Shown here one piece after another: positions 8,861 through 17,444 of a stretch of 64,000 bases of DNA (its first letter is position 1; each line of letters opens with the position of its first letter). The notes under the pieces are model-generated. The model searched no databases, had not been told where the DNA came from, and saw only the letters and a list, made by a program, of their open reading frames with translations. The position numbers and the translations under genes were made by a program. Source of the DNA: Stutzerimonas stutzeri (lineage in GTDB: Bacteria; Pseudomonadota; Gammaproteobacteria; Pseudomonadales; Pseudomonadaceae); the NCBI RefSeq assembly GCF_024448935.1, contig NZ_JAMOIE010000020.1, positions 1 through 64,000 on the forward strand. The letters are read 5' to 3'.

Positions 8861-10165
8861 TTGAAACCGGTGAAAGTTGGCATCTGTGGGCTGGGAACCG
8901 TCGGTGGCGGTACCTTCAACGTGCTCGAGCGCAACGCTGCGGAAATCGCGCGTCGTGCAGGGCGCGGAATTGAGGTCGCGCAGATTGCGGCTCGTCATGC
9001 GAACCCCAGGTGCAACACCGGTGATACCCCGATTACTGGCGATATATTCGATGTCGCCAACAACCCTGAGATCGACATTGTGGTCGAACTGATCGGTGGG
9101 TACACCTTGGCCCGCGAGCTGGTGCTCAAAGCCATCGATAACGGCAAGCACGTGGTTACGGCCAACAAGGCGCTGATCGCGGTGCACGGCAATGAGATCT
9201 TCGCCAGGGCGCGGGAGAAGGGCGTTATCGTCGCCTTCGAAGCCTCGGTTGCCGGCGGTATCCCGATCATCAAGGCCATTCGCGAGGGGCTGGCCGGCAA
9301 CCAGATCAACTGGCTCGCGGGGATAATCAACGGAACCGGTAACTTCATCCTCACCGAGATGCGGGAGAAGGGACGTGCCTTCGAGGACGTGCTGAAGGAG
9401 GCTCAGGAGCTTGGCTACGCCGAGACCGATCCGACCTTCGACATTGAAGGCATAGACGCCGCGCACAAGCTGACCATCCTCGCCTCCATCGCTTTCGGCG
9501 TACCGCTGCAATTCGACAAGGCCTACACCGAAGGCATATCCCGGCTGACCACCGCTGACGTCAATTACGCCGAGGCGCTGGGCTACCGCATCAAACATCT
9601 GGGCGTCGCCCGCAGCACTGCTTCGGGTATCGAGCTGCGTGTGCACCCGACGCTGATCCCGGCGGACCGCCTGATTGCCAACGTCAATGGCGTGATGAAT
9701 GCGGTCATGGTCAACGGTGACGCCGTCGGCTCCACGCTTTATTACGGTGCGGGTGCAGGCATGGAGCCGACGGCTTCGGCTGTGGTGGCGGACCTCGTGG
9801 ATGTGGCCCGTGCGCTCACGACGGACCCGAACAATCGGGTTCCGCACCTGGCTTTTCAGCCGGACTGCCTCTCTGCTCATCCAATTCTGCCGATCGGCGC
9901 TTGCGAAAGCGCCTATTACTTGCGCATCCAGGCCAAAGACCGTCCGGGCGTACTGGCTCAGGTCGCCACTATCCTGTCGGAGCGTGGAATCAATATCGAA
10001 TCGATCATGCAGAAGGAAGCCGAGGAGCAAGACGGGCTGGTGCCGGTCATCCTGGTCACGCATCGTGTGGTCGAGCAGAGGGTCGACGATGCCATCGCCG
10101 CACTCGAAGCACTTGCCGACGTGGCGGGCAACGTGGTGCGGATCCGGGTGGAACAACTCAACTAA
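8861..10165 (+). CDS. hom: Homoserine dehydrogenase
   Basis: This 434-residue NAD(P)-dependent enzyme reduces aspartate semialdehyde to homoserine in the threonine/methionine branch. The Rossmann motif GICGLGTVGGGTF lies at 7-19, the catalytic domain has EASVAGGIPII and INGTGNFILTEM, and a C-terminal ACT domain covers about 350-425 (LRIQAKDRPGVLAQVA). The start is the TTG at 8861 with GGGGAG upstream, giving MKPVKVGICGLG, the family-standard N terminus. The frame is open to 8663, but that stretch overlaps the preceding gene and does not resemble the family. thrC follows after a repeat-bearing spacer. Confidence 0.94.
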   Translation: MKPVKVGICGLGTVGGGTFNVLERNAAEIARRAGRGIEVAQIAARHANPRCNTGDTPITGDIFDVANNPEIDIVVELIGGYTLARELVLKAIDNGKHVVTANKALIAVHGNEIFARAREKGVIVAFEASVAGGIPIIKAIREGLAGNQINWLAGIINGTGNFILTEMREKGRAFEDVLKEAQELGYAETDPTFDIEGIDAAHKLTILASIAFGVPLQFDKAYTEGISRLTTADVNYAEALGYRIKHLGVARSTASGIELRVHPTLIPADRLIANVNGVMNAVMVNGDAVGSTLYYGAGAGMEPTASAVVADLVDVARALTTDPNNRVPHLAFQPDCLSAHPILPIGACESAYYLRIQAKDRPGVLAQVATILSERGINIESIMQKEAEEQDGLVPVILVTHRVVEQRVDDAIAALEALADVAGNVVRIRVEQLN

Positions 10166-10170
10166 AAAGC

Positions 10171-10240
10171 AGCGGCAAGCTGCGAGCCACAAGTTGCAAG
10201 TGGGCAAACACGTGCAGCTTGCAGCTTGCGGGTTGCCGCT
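10171..10240. repeat. Inverted heptad repeat element, copy B (hom-thrC spacer)
   Basis: The left arm (10172-10199) reads GCGGCAA, GCTGCGA, GCCACAA, GTTGCAA. The right arm (10212-10239) reads GTGCAGC, TTGCAGC, TTGCGGG, TTGCCGC. The arms are largely reverse complements separated by about 12 bp, so the transcript can fold into a long hairpin between hom and thrC. The unit is the same TTGnnGC heptad as the other copies in this window. Confidence 0.7.
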
Positions 10241-10260
10241 CAGACCGAAGGTTTGACGAT

Positions 10261-11670
10261 ATGCGCTACATCAGTACCCGTGGCCAGGCGCCGGCCCTGA
10301 ATTTCGAAGACGTGCTGCTTGCCGGACTGGCCAGCGATGGCGGTCTATACGTTCCGGAAAACCTGCCGCGCTTCACCGTCGAAGAGATCGCGTCCTGGTC
10401 TGGTCTGCCGTACCACGAGCTGGCGTTCAAGGTGATGCGGCCGTTCGTGACCGGCAGCATCCCGGACGCTGACTTCAAGCAGATTCTGCAGGACACCTAC
10501 GGCGTGTTTGCTCACAGCGCCGTGGCGCCGCTGCGTCAGCTGGACAGCAACGAGTGGGTGCTCGAGCTCTTCCATGGCCCGACCCTGGCGTTCAAGGACT
10601 TCGCTTTGCAGCTGCTGGGTCGACTTCTTGACTACGTGCTGGCCAAGCGCGGTGAGCGCGTGGTGATCATCGGTGCGACGTCCGGCGATACCGGCTCGGC
10701 AGCAATCGAAGGCTGCCGCCGCTGCGATAACGTCGATATCTTTATCCTGCACCCGCACAACCGGGTGTCGGAAGTACAGCGTCGGCAGATGACCACCATC
10801 TTCGGCGATAACATCCACAACATCGCCATCGAGGGAAACTTCGACGATTGCCAGGAGATGGTCAAGGATAGCTTCGCTGATCAGGGCTTCCTCAAGGGCA
10901 CGCGGCTGGTGGCGGTCAACTCGATCAACTGGGCGCGGATCATGGCCCAGATCGTCTACTACTTCCATGCTGCGCTGCAGTTGGGCGGCCCGGCCCGTTC
11001 GGTGGCGTTTTCCGTACCGACGGGCAATTTTGGGGACATTTTCGCGGGCTACCTGGCGCGCAACATGGGGCTGCCGATCAGCCAGCTGGTGGTCGCCACC
11101 AACCGCAACGACATCCTGCATCGCTTCATGAGTGGCAACCGCTACGACAAGGACACGCTGCACCCGTCGCTGTCGCCTTCGATGGACATCATGGTGTCGT
11201 CGAATTTCGAGCGTCTGCTGTTCGATCTGCACGGTCGTAACGGCGCCGCCGTGGCCGAATTGATGAACGCGTTCAAGGCCAGTGGCAGGTTGTCGGTGGA
11301 AGAGGAGCGCTGGACCGAAGCGCGCAAGCTGTTCGACTCGCTGGCCGTGGATGACGAGCAGACCTGCAAGACCATCGCCGACGTCTTCGCCGCCACCGGC
11401 GAGCTGCTCGATCCGCACACGGCGATCGGTGTCCATGCCGCGCGTGAGTGCCGGCGCAGCCTGTCGACGCCGATGGTGACGCTGGCGACTGCCCATCCGG
11501 TGAAATTTCCCGAAGCGGTCGAGAAGGCGGGCGTCGGCAAGGCGTTGGAGCTGCCGGCTCATCTCGCCGATCTGTTCGCGCGGCCGGAGCGTTGCACGGT
11601 GCTGGCCAACGACCTCAAGGCCATGCAGGCCTTCGTCGGTGAGCACGGCAATCGTGGCAAGCCGTTGTAA
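10261..11670 (+). CDS. thrC: Threonine synthase
   Basis: This 469-residue PLP enzyme converts O-phosphohomoserine to threonine. The PLP lysine is in TLAFKDFALQLLGR (Lys112), and the glycine-rich phosphate loop is SGDTGSAAIEG. The N-terminal MRYISTRGQAPALNFEDVLL is typical. The frame continues upstream through hom as an overlapping open frame, but the ATG at 10261 is the family start. It is the partner of hom in threonine synthesis and separated from it only by the heptad repeat element. Confidence 0.96.
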   Translation: MRYISTRGQAPALNFEDVLLAGLASDGGLYVPENLPRFTVEEIASWSGLPYHELAFKVMRPFVTGSIPDADFKQILQDTYGVFAHSAVAPLRQLDSNEWVLELFHGPTLAFKDFALQLLGRLLDYVLAKRGERVVIIGATSGDTGSAAIEGCRRCDNVDIFILHPHNRVSEVQRRQMTTIFGDNIHNIAIEGNFDDCQEMVKDSFADQGFLKGTRLVAVNSINWARIMAQIVYYFHAALQLGGPARSVAFSVPTGNFGDIFAGYLARNMGLPISQLVVATNRNDILHRFMSGNRYDKDTLHPSLSPSMDIMVSSNFERLLFDLHGRNGAAVAELMNAFKASGRLSVEEERWTEARKLFDSLAVDDEQTCKTIADVFAATGELLDPHTAIGVHAARECRRSLSTPMVTLATAHPVKFPEAVEKAGVGKALELPAHLADLFARPERCTVLANDLKAMQAFVGEHGNRGKPL

Positions 11671-11791
11671 GCAAACGGAATCCGCTTGGTCTGACCCTGG
11701 CCAAGCGTAGTTCTACCACTGGTATCGAACCGCGAGCCTCGGCGGCTCTTGCCTGAGAAGCGCACAATCGACGCGTAGAGGGGGCCGCGGC

Positions 11792-12511
11792 TCAGTCTGC
11801 TACGATGGCGCCTTCAAGATTGACCGCTTCCAGCTTGTGGCTGAGGTGGCCTCTGAGGATATTGCCCAAGCGGTTACCATCTCGTTCCCGTAGCGCTTCG
11901 ATCATTTCCTCGTGATCATTCATCGCCTTGCGCCAGAAGTCCTGGTTCATTTCCATGGAGTAGCGGATTCTTTTCACTCGCTGGCTGAGGTTGTTGTACA
12001 TCTCAAGCAGGATCGGGTTTCCCGAAGCCAGCAGTATCTTTTCGTGTATCTGCTGATTTACGGTGAAATAGGCCTGTAGCTCCTTACGTGCATAGTGCTC
12101 GACCAGCTTCTGGTGAAGCGCGCCGATGCTCACCAGCTCTTCATCGTTCAGGCGAGAGCAGGCTGTTTCGCCGGCCAGTCCCTCCAGGGCTGCCATGACA
12201 TCGTAGGTGTGCGTCACGTCGCTCAGTGACAGGCGACTCACTCGCGCGCCCCGATTCGGCAGAATTTCCACCAGTCCTTCCGAAGTCAGAACTTTCAGCG
12301 CCTCGCGAAGTGGTGTCCTGGAAATACCGAATGTTTCGCAAAGCTGTTTTTCGGAGATCTTTTCGCCTGCAACCAGCGTTCCGTGCTCGATCAGCTCACG
12401 GATTCGGTTGGCGGCTTCCTGATAAAGAATCTTGTGCTGAATCTTTTCCAAAGGCTGTTTTTCCTGGATGAATGCGACCATGCCGGAGCGGCACGGATGA
12501 ATCATGTTCAT
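11792..12511 (-). CDS. GntR-family transcriptional regulator, FCD (FadR) subfamily
   Basis: This 239-residue regulator has an N-terminal winged helix-turn-helix (about 30-95; ISEKQLCETFGISRTPLREALKVLTSEGLVEILPNRG-type sequence) and a C-terminal all-helical FCD ligand domain (about 105-225) with the His-containing NQQIHEKILLASGN and NDHEEMIEAL helices that usually bind a metal and carboxylate effector. It is divergent from the catabolic cluster at 12716-22946, the normal place for its local regulator. Starts at 12511, 12505 and 12481 are all possible and none has a clear ribosome site. A palindrome at 12541-12561 is a candidate operator. Confidence 0.88.
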   Translation of the reverse strand: MNMIHPCRSGMVAFIQEKQPLEKIQHKILYQEAANRIRELIEHGTLVAGEKISEKQLCETFGISRTPLREALKVLTSEGLVEILPNRGARVSRLSLSDVTHTYDVMAALEGLAGETACSRLNDEELVSIGALHQKLVEHYARKELQAYFTVNQQIHEKILLASGNPILLEMYNNLSQRVKRIRYSMEMNQDFWRKAMNDHEEMIEALRERDGNRLGNILRGHLSHKLEAVNLEGAIVAD

Positions 12512-12540
12512 TATTGATATCAGCGAAAGGTCTGCTAACG

Positions 12541-12561
12541 TTTTGAATTAAGAATACAAAA
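12541..12561. promoter_or_regulatory. Candidate GntR operator in the divergent promoter region
   Basis: A 21-bp quasi-palindrome of form TTTTGnATT-n3-AATnCAAAA lies between the divergent GntR gene and the HbpS-like gene. The half-sites match at 16 of 20 off-centre positions. AT-rich palindromes of this type are usual FCD-GntR operators. Assignment to this regulator is inference. Confidence 0.5.
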
Positions 12562-12715
12562 TAAGTCAAAAACGCGACATAAGCTAAACGTACGAGAACA
12601 ATAAAGTGGGTGATGCATCGGCGTCTCGCCAGACTCTGGCCTCGTCCCGTTGTTTCGCAAAAGTGTTCTGATCAGTTTCGCCTGGTTTCGCACCGGGCTA
12701 TCGGAGGAAAATCAC

Positions 12716-13177
12716 ATGGCTGGCAAGGTCTACCGTTCGAGCGTAGTCATTTCACGCGCGCGAGCTCGGCAAATTATCGATGCTGCGTTCGCCGAGGCAA
12801 GAGCCCAGAACATGGAACCGCTGACCCTTTTCGTCATGGACGCAGGCGGCAACCTGATCGCCGCCGAACGCGAAGATGGCTGCGCCCCGTTGCGCTTTCC
12901 GGTTGCCAGGGGCAAGGCCTTCGCTGCACTAGGCAACGGCGTATCCAGCCGCACGGTCGGTGAGCGAAACGAATCGCGTCCGGCCTTTCTGGCCGCGGTG
13001 GCGGCAGCTTCCGATGGTCATTTCGTTCCGGTACCGGGCGGAGTGCTGATTCTCTCGAACGATGACGAAGTGATCGGCGCCGTAGGCGCCAGTGGCGCGT
13101 CCTCCGATGAAGACGAGCGGGTTGCTGTGGTAGGCATCGAAGCGGCTGGACTGCGCGCCGGTATCGTTCCCGCCTGA
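12716..13177 (+). CDS. HbpS/GlcG-like (Cob-adeno-trans-like) protein
   Basis: The 153-residue protein of the GlcG/HbpS (DUF336) family has the LTLFVMDAGGNLIAAEREDG core and the glycine-rich PVPGGVLI segment. Family members occur beside glycolate oxidase and other oxidases and some bind haem, but no reaction is established. The start is the ATG at 12716 with GGAGGAAAA upstream. It is the first gene on the cluster side of the divergent promoter and probably belongs to the GntR regulon. No signal peptide is seen, so it is probably cytoplasmic. Confidence 0.85.
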   Translation: MAGKVYRSSVVISRARARQIIDAAFAEARAQNMEPLTLFVMDAGGNLIAAEREDGCAPLRFPVARGKAFAALGNGVSSRTVGERNESRPAFLAAVAAASDGHFVPVPGGVLILSNDDEVIGAVGASGASSDEDERVAVVGIEAAGLRAGIVPA

Positions 13178-13193
13178 CTCTTGCCTCCAAGCG

Positions 13194-13218
13194 ATTGGTG
13201 GCCCACGCTGCCACCAAT
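13194..13218 (+). terminator. Hairpin after the HbpS-like gene
   Basis: A perfect 9-bp stem (ATTGGTGGC/GCCACCAAT) with a 7-nt loop begins 16 bp after the stop codon. No long T run follows, so it could be a weak terminator or an mRNA-stabilising hairpin. The rest of the 463-bp spacer up to 13640 has a second small hairpin near 13406-13428 (GTCCTC/GAGGAC) and a palindrome at 13504-13515. I see no gene in it. Confidence 0.45.
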
Positions 13219-13503
13219 TCCCTCTCGCCGGCCATGCTTGCGTTTGGCTATCGGTTTGCTCTGGTGCGGCGCCAGTCGCTCACTTCACCGGGGCCCGCTT
13301 GTGCTCAGCCGTCCTGCCTGACTCATTTCTGCAACGACCCTCCTGCCCGGTCCCTGACGGCGGACCGCCGGTGGCGCCTTGCCCAGATTCTTTTGCCTGC
13401 ATCCGTCCTCCCCGGAGGGGAGAGGACGGGCGGTGGCAATTTTTCTGTGTCATTTCTGGCGCCCTGCAAAAAGCTGGTCTAACGTCTGGTTCGGGTTATG
13501 AAT

Positions 13504-13515
13504 AATGAATTCATT
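13504..13515. promoter_or_regulatory. Candidate operator upstream of the TRAP genes
   Basis: AATGAATTCATT is a perfect 12-bp palindrome 126 bp before the TRAP substrate-binding gene. It shares the TGAATTCA core with the palindrome at 18653-18666. It is probably a site for the cluster GntR regulator, by inference from similarity and position. Confidence 0.4.
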
Positions 13516-13640
13516 TTTATTGCTCGCATCCGTTAGCCGGTTTCAACCGCTGCCGGCGCTGCAGTCGGAGCATGGTCAGTGCCGACTGTGAAGAAAGGTT
13601 TTTGCGGTACGCCTCGATAAAAACAAGAGTGGAGGTCAGC

Positions 13641-14618
13641 ATGAAAGTCTTGAAGACAGCCTTGATCGCATCCCTGTTCGGTCTAGCCACATCTGCAGCC
13701 CAGGCGGCTGAGCTGCAGATCAAGTTCGGCCATGTGGGTGGGCCGGGGTCCTTGTTCGAAATCACCGCTAATAAGTTCGCCGAAACCGCCAATGAAAAGC
13801 TCAAGGGCAAAGCCAAGGTCGTGACCTATGGTTCCAGCCAACTGGGCAGCGACTCGCAGATGCTCAACAAGCTCAAACTGGGCTCCCTGGACCTGGCCCT
13901 GCCGTCGACGGTGATGAGCAGCGTGGCGCCCGAGTTTTCGCTGTTCGAGATGCCGTACCTGATCAGCGACCGAGAACACATGAAGCGGGTGCGTGACGAA
14001 CTGGTGCGCGACGTGATGTACAAGGCCGCCGAAGACAAGGGCTACCGCATCATCGGCGTGTGGGAGAACGGTGTCAGGCAGATTACCAACAATACTCGGC
14101 CCATTGTCGTGCCGGCCGACCTCAAAGGGCTGAAGCTGCGCACGCCCAACGGCATCTGGCGTGTCGAGATGTTCAAGAGCTACGGCGCCAACCCCGCCCC
14201 GATGGCGCTTTCCGAAGCCTTCGTGGCGCTACAGACCGGCGCCATGGACGGTCAAGAGAATCCGCTGGTGCAAATCTATTCCCAGCGCTTCCATGAAGTT
14301 CAGAAATACCTCTCTCTTTCCAACCATGTCTACACCCCAGCGTTCGTCGTCGCCGGCGCCAGTTGGAAACGTTTTCCGGAGGACGTGAGGAAGGTGCTCA
14401 GCGAAGCAGCTTTGGAAGTCGAGCCCTATTCGCTGGAACAGGGCGCGAAGCTCGACGAGAGCCTTGTGAAAAAAATGGAGCAGGCAGGCATGGAGGTGAA
14501 CAAGGTCGACCAGCAGGCCTTCATCGACGGTTCCAAGGCTATCTACGCCAAGTTTGCCAACGAGGTCGAAGGCGGGCAGGCAATGCTCGAAACGGTCGAA
14601 CAGCTTCGCCAGATGTAG
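13641..14618 (+). CDS. TRAP transporter solute-binding protein (DctP family)
   Basis: This 325-residue periplasmic receptor captures a carboxylic acid for the TRAP permease. A signal peptide covers residues 1-22 (SAAQA-AEL). DctP features include the GVWENGVRQITNN segment, the LKGLKLRTPNGIWRVEMFKSYGANPAPMA-type strand with the usual Arg that pairs with the substrate carboxylate, and QTGAMDGQENP. The ATG at 13641 is preceded by GGAGGT. The frame opens earlier at 13572, but those residues lack a signal peptide. Genes for both membrane subunits follow directly. Confidence 0.92.
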   Translation: MKVLKTALIASLFGLATSAAQAAELQIKFGHVGGPGSLFEITANKFAETANEKLKGKAKVVTYGSSQLGSDSQMLNKLKLGSLDLALPSTVMSSVAPEFSLFEMPYLISDREHMKRVRDELVRDVMYKAAEDKGYRIIGVWENGVRQITNNTRPIVVPADLKGLKLRTPNGIWRVEMFKSYGANPAPMALSEAFVALQTGAMDGQENPLVQIYSQRFHEVQKYLSLSNHVYTPAFVVAGASWKRFPEDVRKVLSEAALEVEPYSLEQGAKLDESLVKKMEQAGMEVNKVDQQAFIDGSKAIYAKFANEVEGGQAMLETVEQLRQM

Positions 14619-14693
14619 CCGTGTTCGTGTTTGCACAGATCGCATTGACCAATGCCTGAGCATCCGGTGCGTCAGGCTGACTGGAGAGAGCCG

Positions 14694-15227
14694 ATGGATT
14701 CCTTCACCGCTTTCAGAAAGGGCTTTTCCAAACTGCTGGAAATCATAGTGGTGGCCAACGTGATTGCCTTGACGCTTGTCGTCACAGTCGGCTTCGCATC
14801 ACGGCTGGCCGGTTCACCGTTCAGCTGGTACGACGAGGTGGCGTCGGTTGGTCTGGCTTGGCTCACTTACTACGGCGCGGCGCTGGCCGCGGCAAAAGGA
14901 GCTCATATCGGCTGCCCATCCGTAGTCAATTACTTCTCCCCAAGGCTGCGCTTGCCAATCGCTCTGCTCGCCGAGGCGATCACGATCGGCTTCTTCGTAC
15001 TGCTGGCCTACACCGGCATGCAAGTCGTGCTGATCCTGGAAGGGTCATCGTTGGTCAGCCTGACCAACGTTTCGCTGCAATTGACGCAATCGGTGCTGCC
15101 AATTGGTTCGGTACTTTTCATCATTGCGGAGATCTTGCGATTGCCTGAAGTGATCGAAAGCGCGAAGGGTGATGGGTTCGTCGATCACGAACTGGCAGAA
15201 GCGGGCGTCAAGCCCGTCAAGGCATGA
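14694..15227 (+). CDS. TRAP transporter small permease (DctQ family)
   Basis: The 177-residue protein has four hydrophobic helices (about 15-40, 50-70, 90-115, 130-155) and the FSWYDEVASVGLAWLTYYGAALA motif typical of DctQ. It forms the small membrane subunit of the TRAP system with the downstream DctM protein. ATG 14694 follows GGAGAGAG. An upstream ATG at 14652 would add 14 polar residues and is less likely. It lies 75 bp after the receptor gene. Confidence 0.9.
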   Translation: MDSFTAFRKGFSKLLEIIVVANVIALTLVVTVGFASRLAGSPFSWYDEVASVGLAWLTYYGAALAAAKGAHIGCPSVVNYFSPRLRLPIALLAEAITIGFFVLLAYTGMQVVLILEGSSLVSLTNVSLQLTQSVLPIGSVLFIIAEILRLPEVIESAKGDGFVDHELAEAGVKPVKA

Positions 15228-15276
15228 CCGGGGCAATTAAGAGCGGGCGTTCGGCATGGCGTTCGGGGGTGATAAG

Positions 15277-16563
15277 ATGACAATTGCGTATATGTTTCTG
15301 GGACTGATAGTTCTCATCCTGATCAATGTCCCGGTCGCCATCTCGCTGGGCATCGTCGGCGCGGTGGCGATCTTCTCCAGCTATGGCGCACTGGCCCTGC
15401 CCAACATCGGCATGGTGATGTACGACGGCACAACCAGCTTTCCGTTGATTGCCATCCCGCTGTTCATCCTGGCTGGCGCGATCATGAATGCCTCAAGCAT
15501 CTCGAGGCGCCTGATCGACTTGGCCTCGGCGATGCTTGGGTTCGTCAAGGGCGGCTTGTCGATGGTGACCATCGGCGCCTCGATCTTCTTCGCGGAGATT
15601 TCCGGTTCGGCTGTGGCCGGGGTATCGGCCATCGGGAGCATCATGATCCCGGCGATGACCAGCAAGGGCTACTCCAAGGAATTCTCGGCGGCGCTGTCCT
15701 CCTCGGCGGCCAGCCTGGCGATCATCCTGCCGCCGTCGATTCCGATGATTCTCTACGCCGTGATGTCGGGAGAATCCGTCGTAAAGATGTTTGTCGCCGG
15801 CATTTTCCCCGGATTACTCGGTGCCATGGGCCTGGCGGCGATGTGTTACTACCTGGCCAGGAAAAACGATTTTCCATCGGAAGGGGCCTTCCAGGCCAAG
15901 CGGTTGTGGGAGGCGTTCAAGGGTGCGATCTGGGCGCTGTCGATTCCGGTGATCATCCTTGGCGGGATTTTCGGCGGCGTCGTCACGGCCACCGAAGGCG
16001 CGGCGCTGGCTGTGGTGGTGGCGATCTTCATCAGCGCCTTCGTCTACCGCGAGTTCACCCTGCGCACCTTTTACAAGGCGTGCCTGGACGCCGGCGTGCA
16101 AACCGCGGTGGTGATGCTGTTGGTAGCGAGCTCCGCGGTGGTGGGGCTCTACCTGACCGAAACACAACTGCCGCAGCAACTAGCCGCCTCCATCAGCGAT
16201 ATGACCAGCAACAAATACGTGATCCTGGCGCTGCTTAACATCATCTTCCTGATCCTAGGCGTCTTCCTGCACTCCGCTGCGGCGATCATTCTGGTCGTCC
16301 CGATCGTGCTGCCACTGGTGCTGGCGGTCGGCATCGATCCGATCCATTTCGGCCTGATCGTCACGCTCAACCTGGCCATCGGCCAGCAGACGCCGCCGGT
16401 TGCCAGCGTGCTGATTGCGTCCTGCTCGATCGCCAAGTCTGATATCTGGGCAACCTCGCGCACCAACCTGTGGTTCCTCGGAGTGCTCTTCGCAATCCTG
16501 TTGATCAACACCTATGTCCCGGCCTTCGCCCTGGCGCTGGTGAACCTGATATATGGCGCCTGA
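15277..16563 (+). CDS. TRAP transporter large permease (DctM family)
   Basis: This 428-residue membrane protein has about 12 hydrophobic segments and is the ion-coupled translocation subunit. Typical DctM stretches are present: FPLIAIPLFILAGAIMN, SGSAVAGVSAIGSIMIPAM, SSAASLAIILPPSIPMILYA and the C-terminal NLAIGQQTPPVASVL. The ATG at 15277 gives the usual MTIAYMFLGL start; an upstream ATG at 15256 is open. The P-Q-M order is the complete TRAP set. Confidence 0.93.
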   Translation: MTIAYMFLGLIVLILINVPVAISLGIVGAVAIFSSYGALALPNIGMVMYDGTTSFPLIAIPLFILAGAIMNASSISRRLIDLASAMLGFVKGGLSMVTIGASIFFAEISGSAVAGVSAIGSIMIPAMTSKGYSKEFSAALSSSAASLAIILPPSIPMILYAVMSGESVVKMFVAGIFPGLLGAMGLAAMCYYLARKNDFPSEGAFQAKRLWEAFKGAIWALSIPVIILGGIFGGVVTATEGAALAVVVAIFISAFVYREFTLRTFYKACLDAGVQTAVVMLLVASSAVVGLYLTETQLPQQLAASISDMTSNKYVILALLNIIFLILGVFLHSAAAIILVVPIVLPLVLAVGIDPIHFGLIVTLNLAIGQQTPPVASVLIASCSIAKSDIWATSRTNLWFLGVLFAILLINTYVPAFALALVNLIYGA

Positions 16564-16617
16564 GCGGCGAACTGATGTTCGTCGCCAGCGAGCGGCATCG
16601 AGCAAGAGGAAACAAAG

Positions 16618-17412
16618 ATGAGTGATGTGCCTCAGGGGCAGGTCGACTGCCGAATCGATCAAGGCGTCGCCTGGGTCGGCTTCAACCGGCCGCAGAGCCG
16701 CAACGCGATGACCTGGACCATGTACGACTCGCTGGAGCGCTTGTGTCGCGAACTGGAGGCCGATCCCCGGGTCGTCGCCGTGGTGTTTCACGGTTGTGGT
16801 GGCAAGGCCTTCGTTGCCGGCACCGACATCAAGCAATTCGCTGATTTCGAAGACGGCGAGGCGGGGGTGAACTACGAGCGGCGCATCGACAGTGTCATCG
16901 CTGGGCTGGAGAACCTGCGCAAGCCGACCATCGCCCTGCTGGAGGGCTTCTGTGTCGGCGGCGGCGCGGCCATCGCGCTGGCGTGCGATTTTCGCTACTG
17001 CACGCCGTCGTTGAAGTTTGGGGTGCCGATCGCCGAGACGCTTGGCAACTGCCTTTCGGTGACTAACGTGTCGCGTCTCATGGACCTGCTCGGCGTACCC
17101 CGTACGAAGGAGGTGCTGATGGCGGCCGAACTGATTGAGGCACCGGAGGCGCGATCGGCTGGCCTGGTCAGCGAGATTTTCGAGCCCGACGTCATCCGCG
17201 CGGAGATCGCCCGCAAGGCGCAGGCGTTCGCCGGTCGCGCGCCGCTGACCGTGCAGGCGGCCAAGGAGACCATCAACCGAGTACTGGCGCACCGACGCAC
17301 GCCGGCGGACGCCAGCGATGACTGGATACGGGCCTGTTACGGCAGCCGTGACTTCAAGGCAGCAGTCGACAAGTTCGTCAGCAAGACCCCGTTCGAATGG
17401 ACCGGTGAATAG
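16618..17412 (+). CDS. Enoyl-CoA hydratase/isomerase (crotonase) superfamily protein, atypical active site
   Basis: This 264-residue crotonase-fold protein carries the oxyanion-hole segments GKAFVAGTDIKQF and CVGGGAAIALACDFRY. Canonical hydratases have a Glu two residues after the third Gly of that second motif and another in the GxPE segment. Here these positions are Ala (GGGAAIAL) and a non-acidic residue (FGVPIAETLG). A standard syn-hydration mechanism is therefore unlikely; isomerisation, decarboxylation or C-C cleavage of an acyl-CoA are alternatives. It lies 54 bp after the TRAP permease and 32 bp before the CoA-transferase that probably makes its substrate. Confidence 0.88.
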   Translation: MSDVPQGQVDCRIDQGVAWVGFNRPQSRNAMTWTMYDSLERLCRELEADPRVVAVVFHGCGGKAFVAGTDIKQFADFEDGEAGVNYERRIDSVIAGLENLRKPTIALLEGFCVGGGAAIALACDFRYCTPSLKFGVPIAETLGNCLSVTNVSRLMDLLGVPRTKEVLMAAELIEAPEARSAGLVSEIFEPDVIRAEIARKAQAFAGRAPLTVQAAKETINRVLAHRRTPADASDDWIRACYGSRDFKAAVDKFVSKTPFEWTGE

Positions 17413-17444
17413 CTTTCGCCGATCCCAGTGCTGGAGAACCAAGC

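Noticed and set aside
8615-10207. 530-codon open frame on the - strand
   Set aside because: It covers hom exactly in antisense. Its translation is low-complexity Asp/Arg/His-rich sequence typical of a shadow frame.
9901-10260. Upstream extension of the thrC frame through the end of hom
   Set aside because: The translated residues do not resemble threonine synthase. The family start is the ATG at 10261, after the repeat spacer.
13195-13505. Two overlapping open frames in the spacer before the TRAP genes
   Set aside because: No ribosome sites or family resemblance. The region contains hairpins and a palindrome and reads as regulatory spacer.
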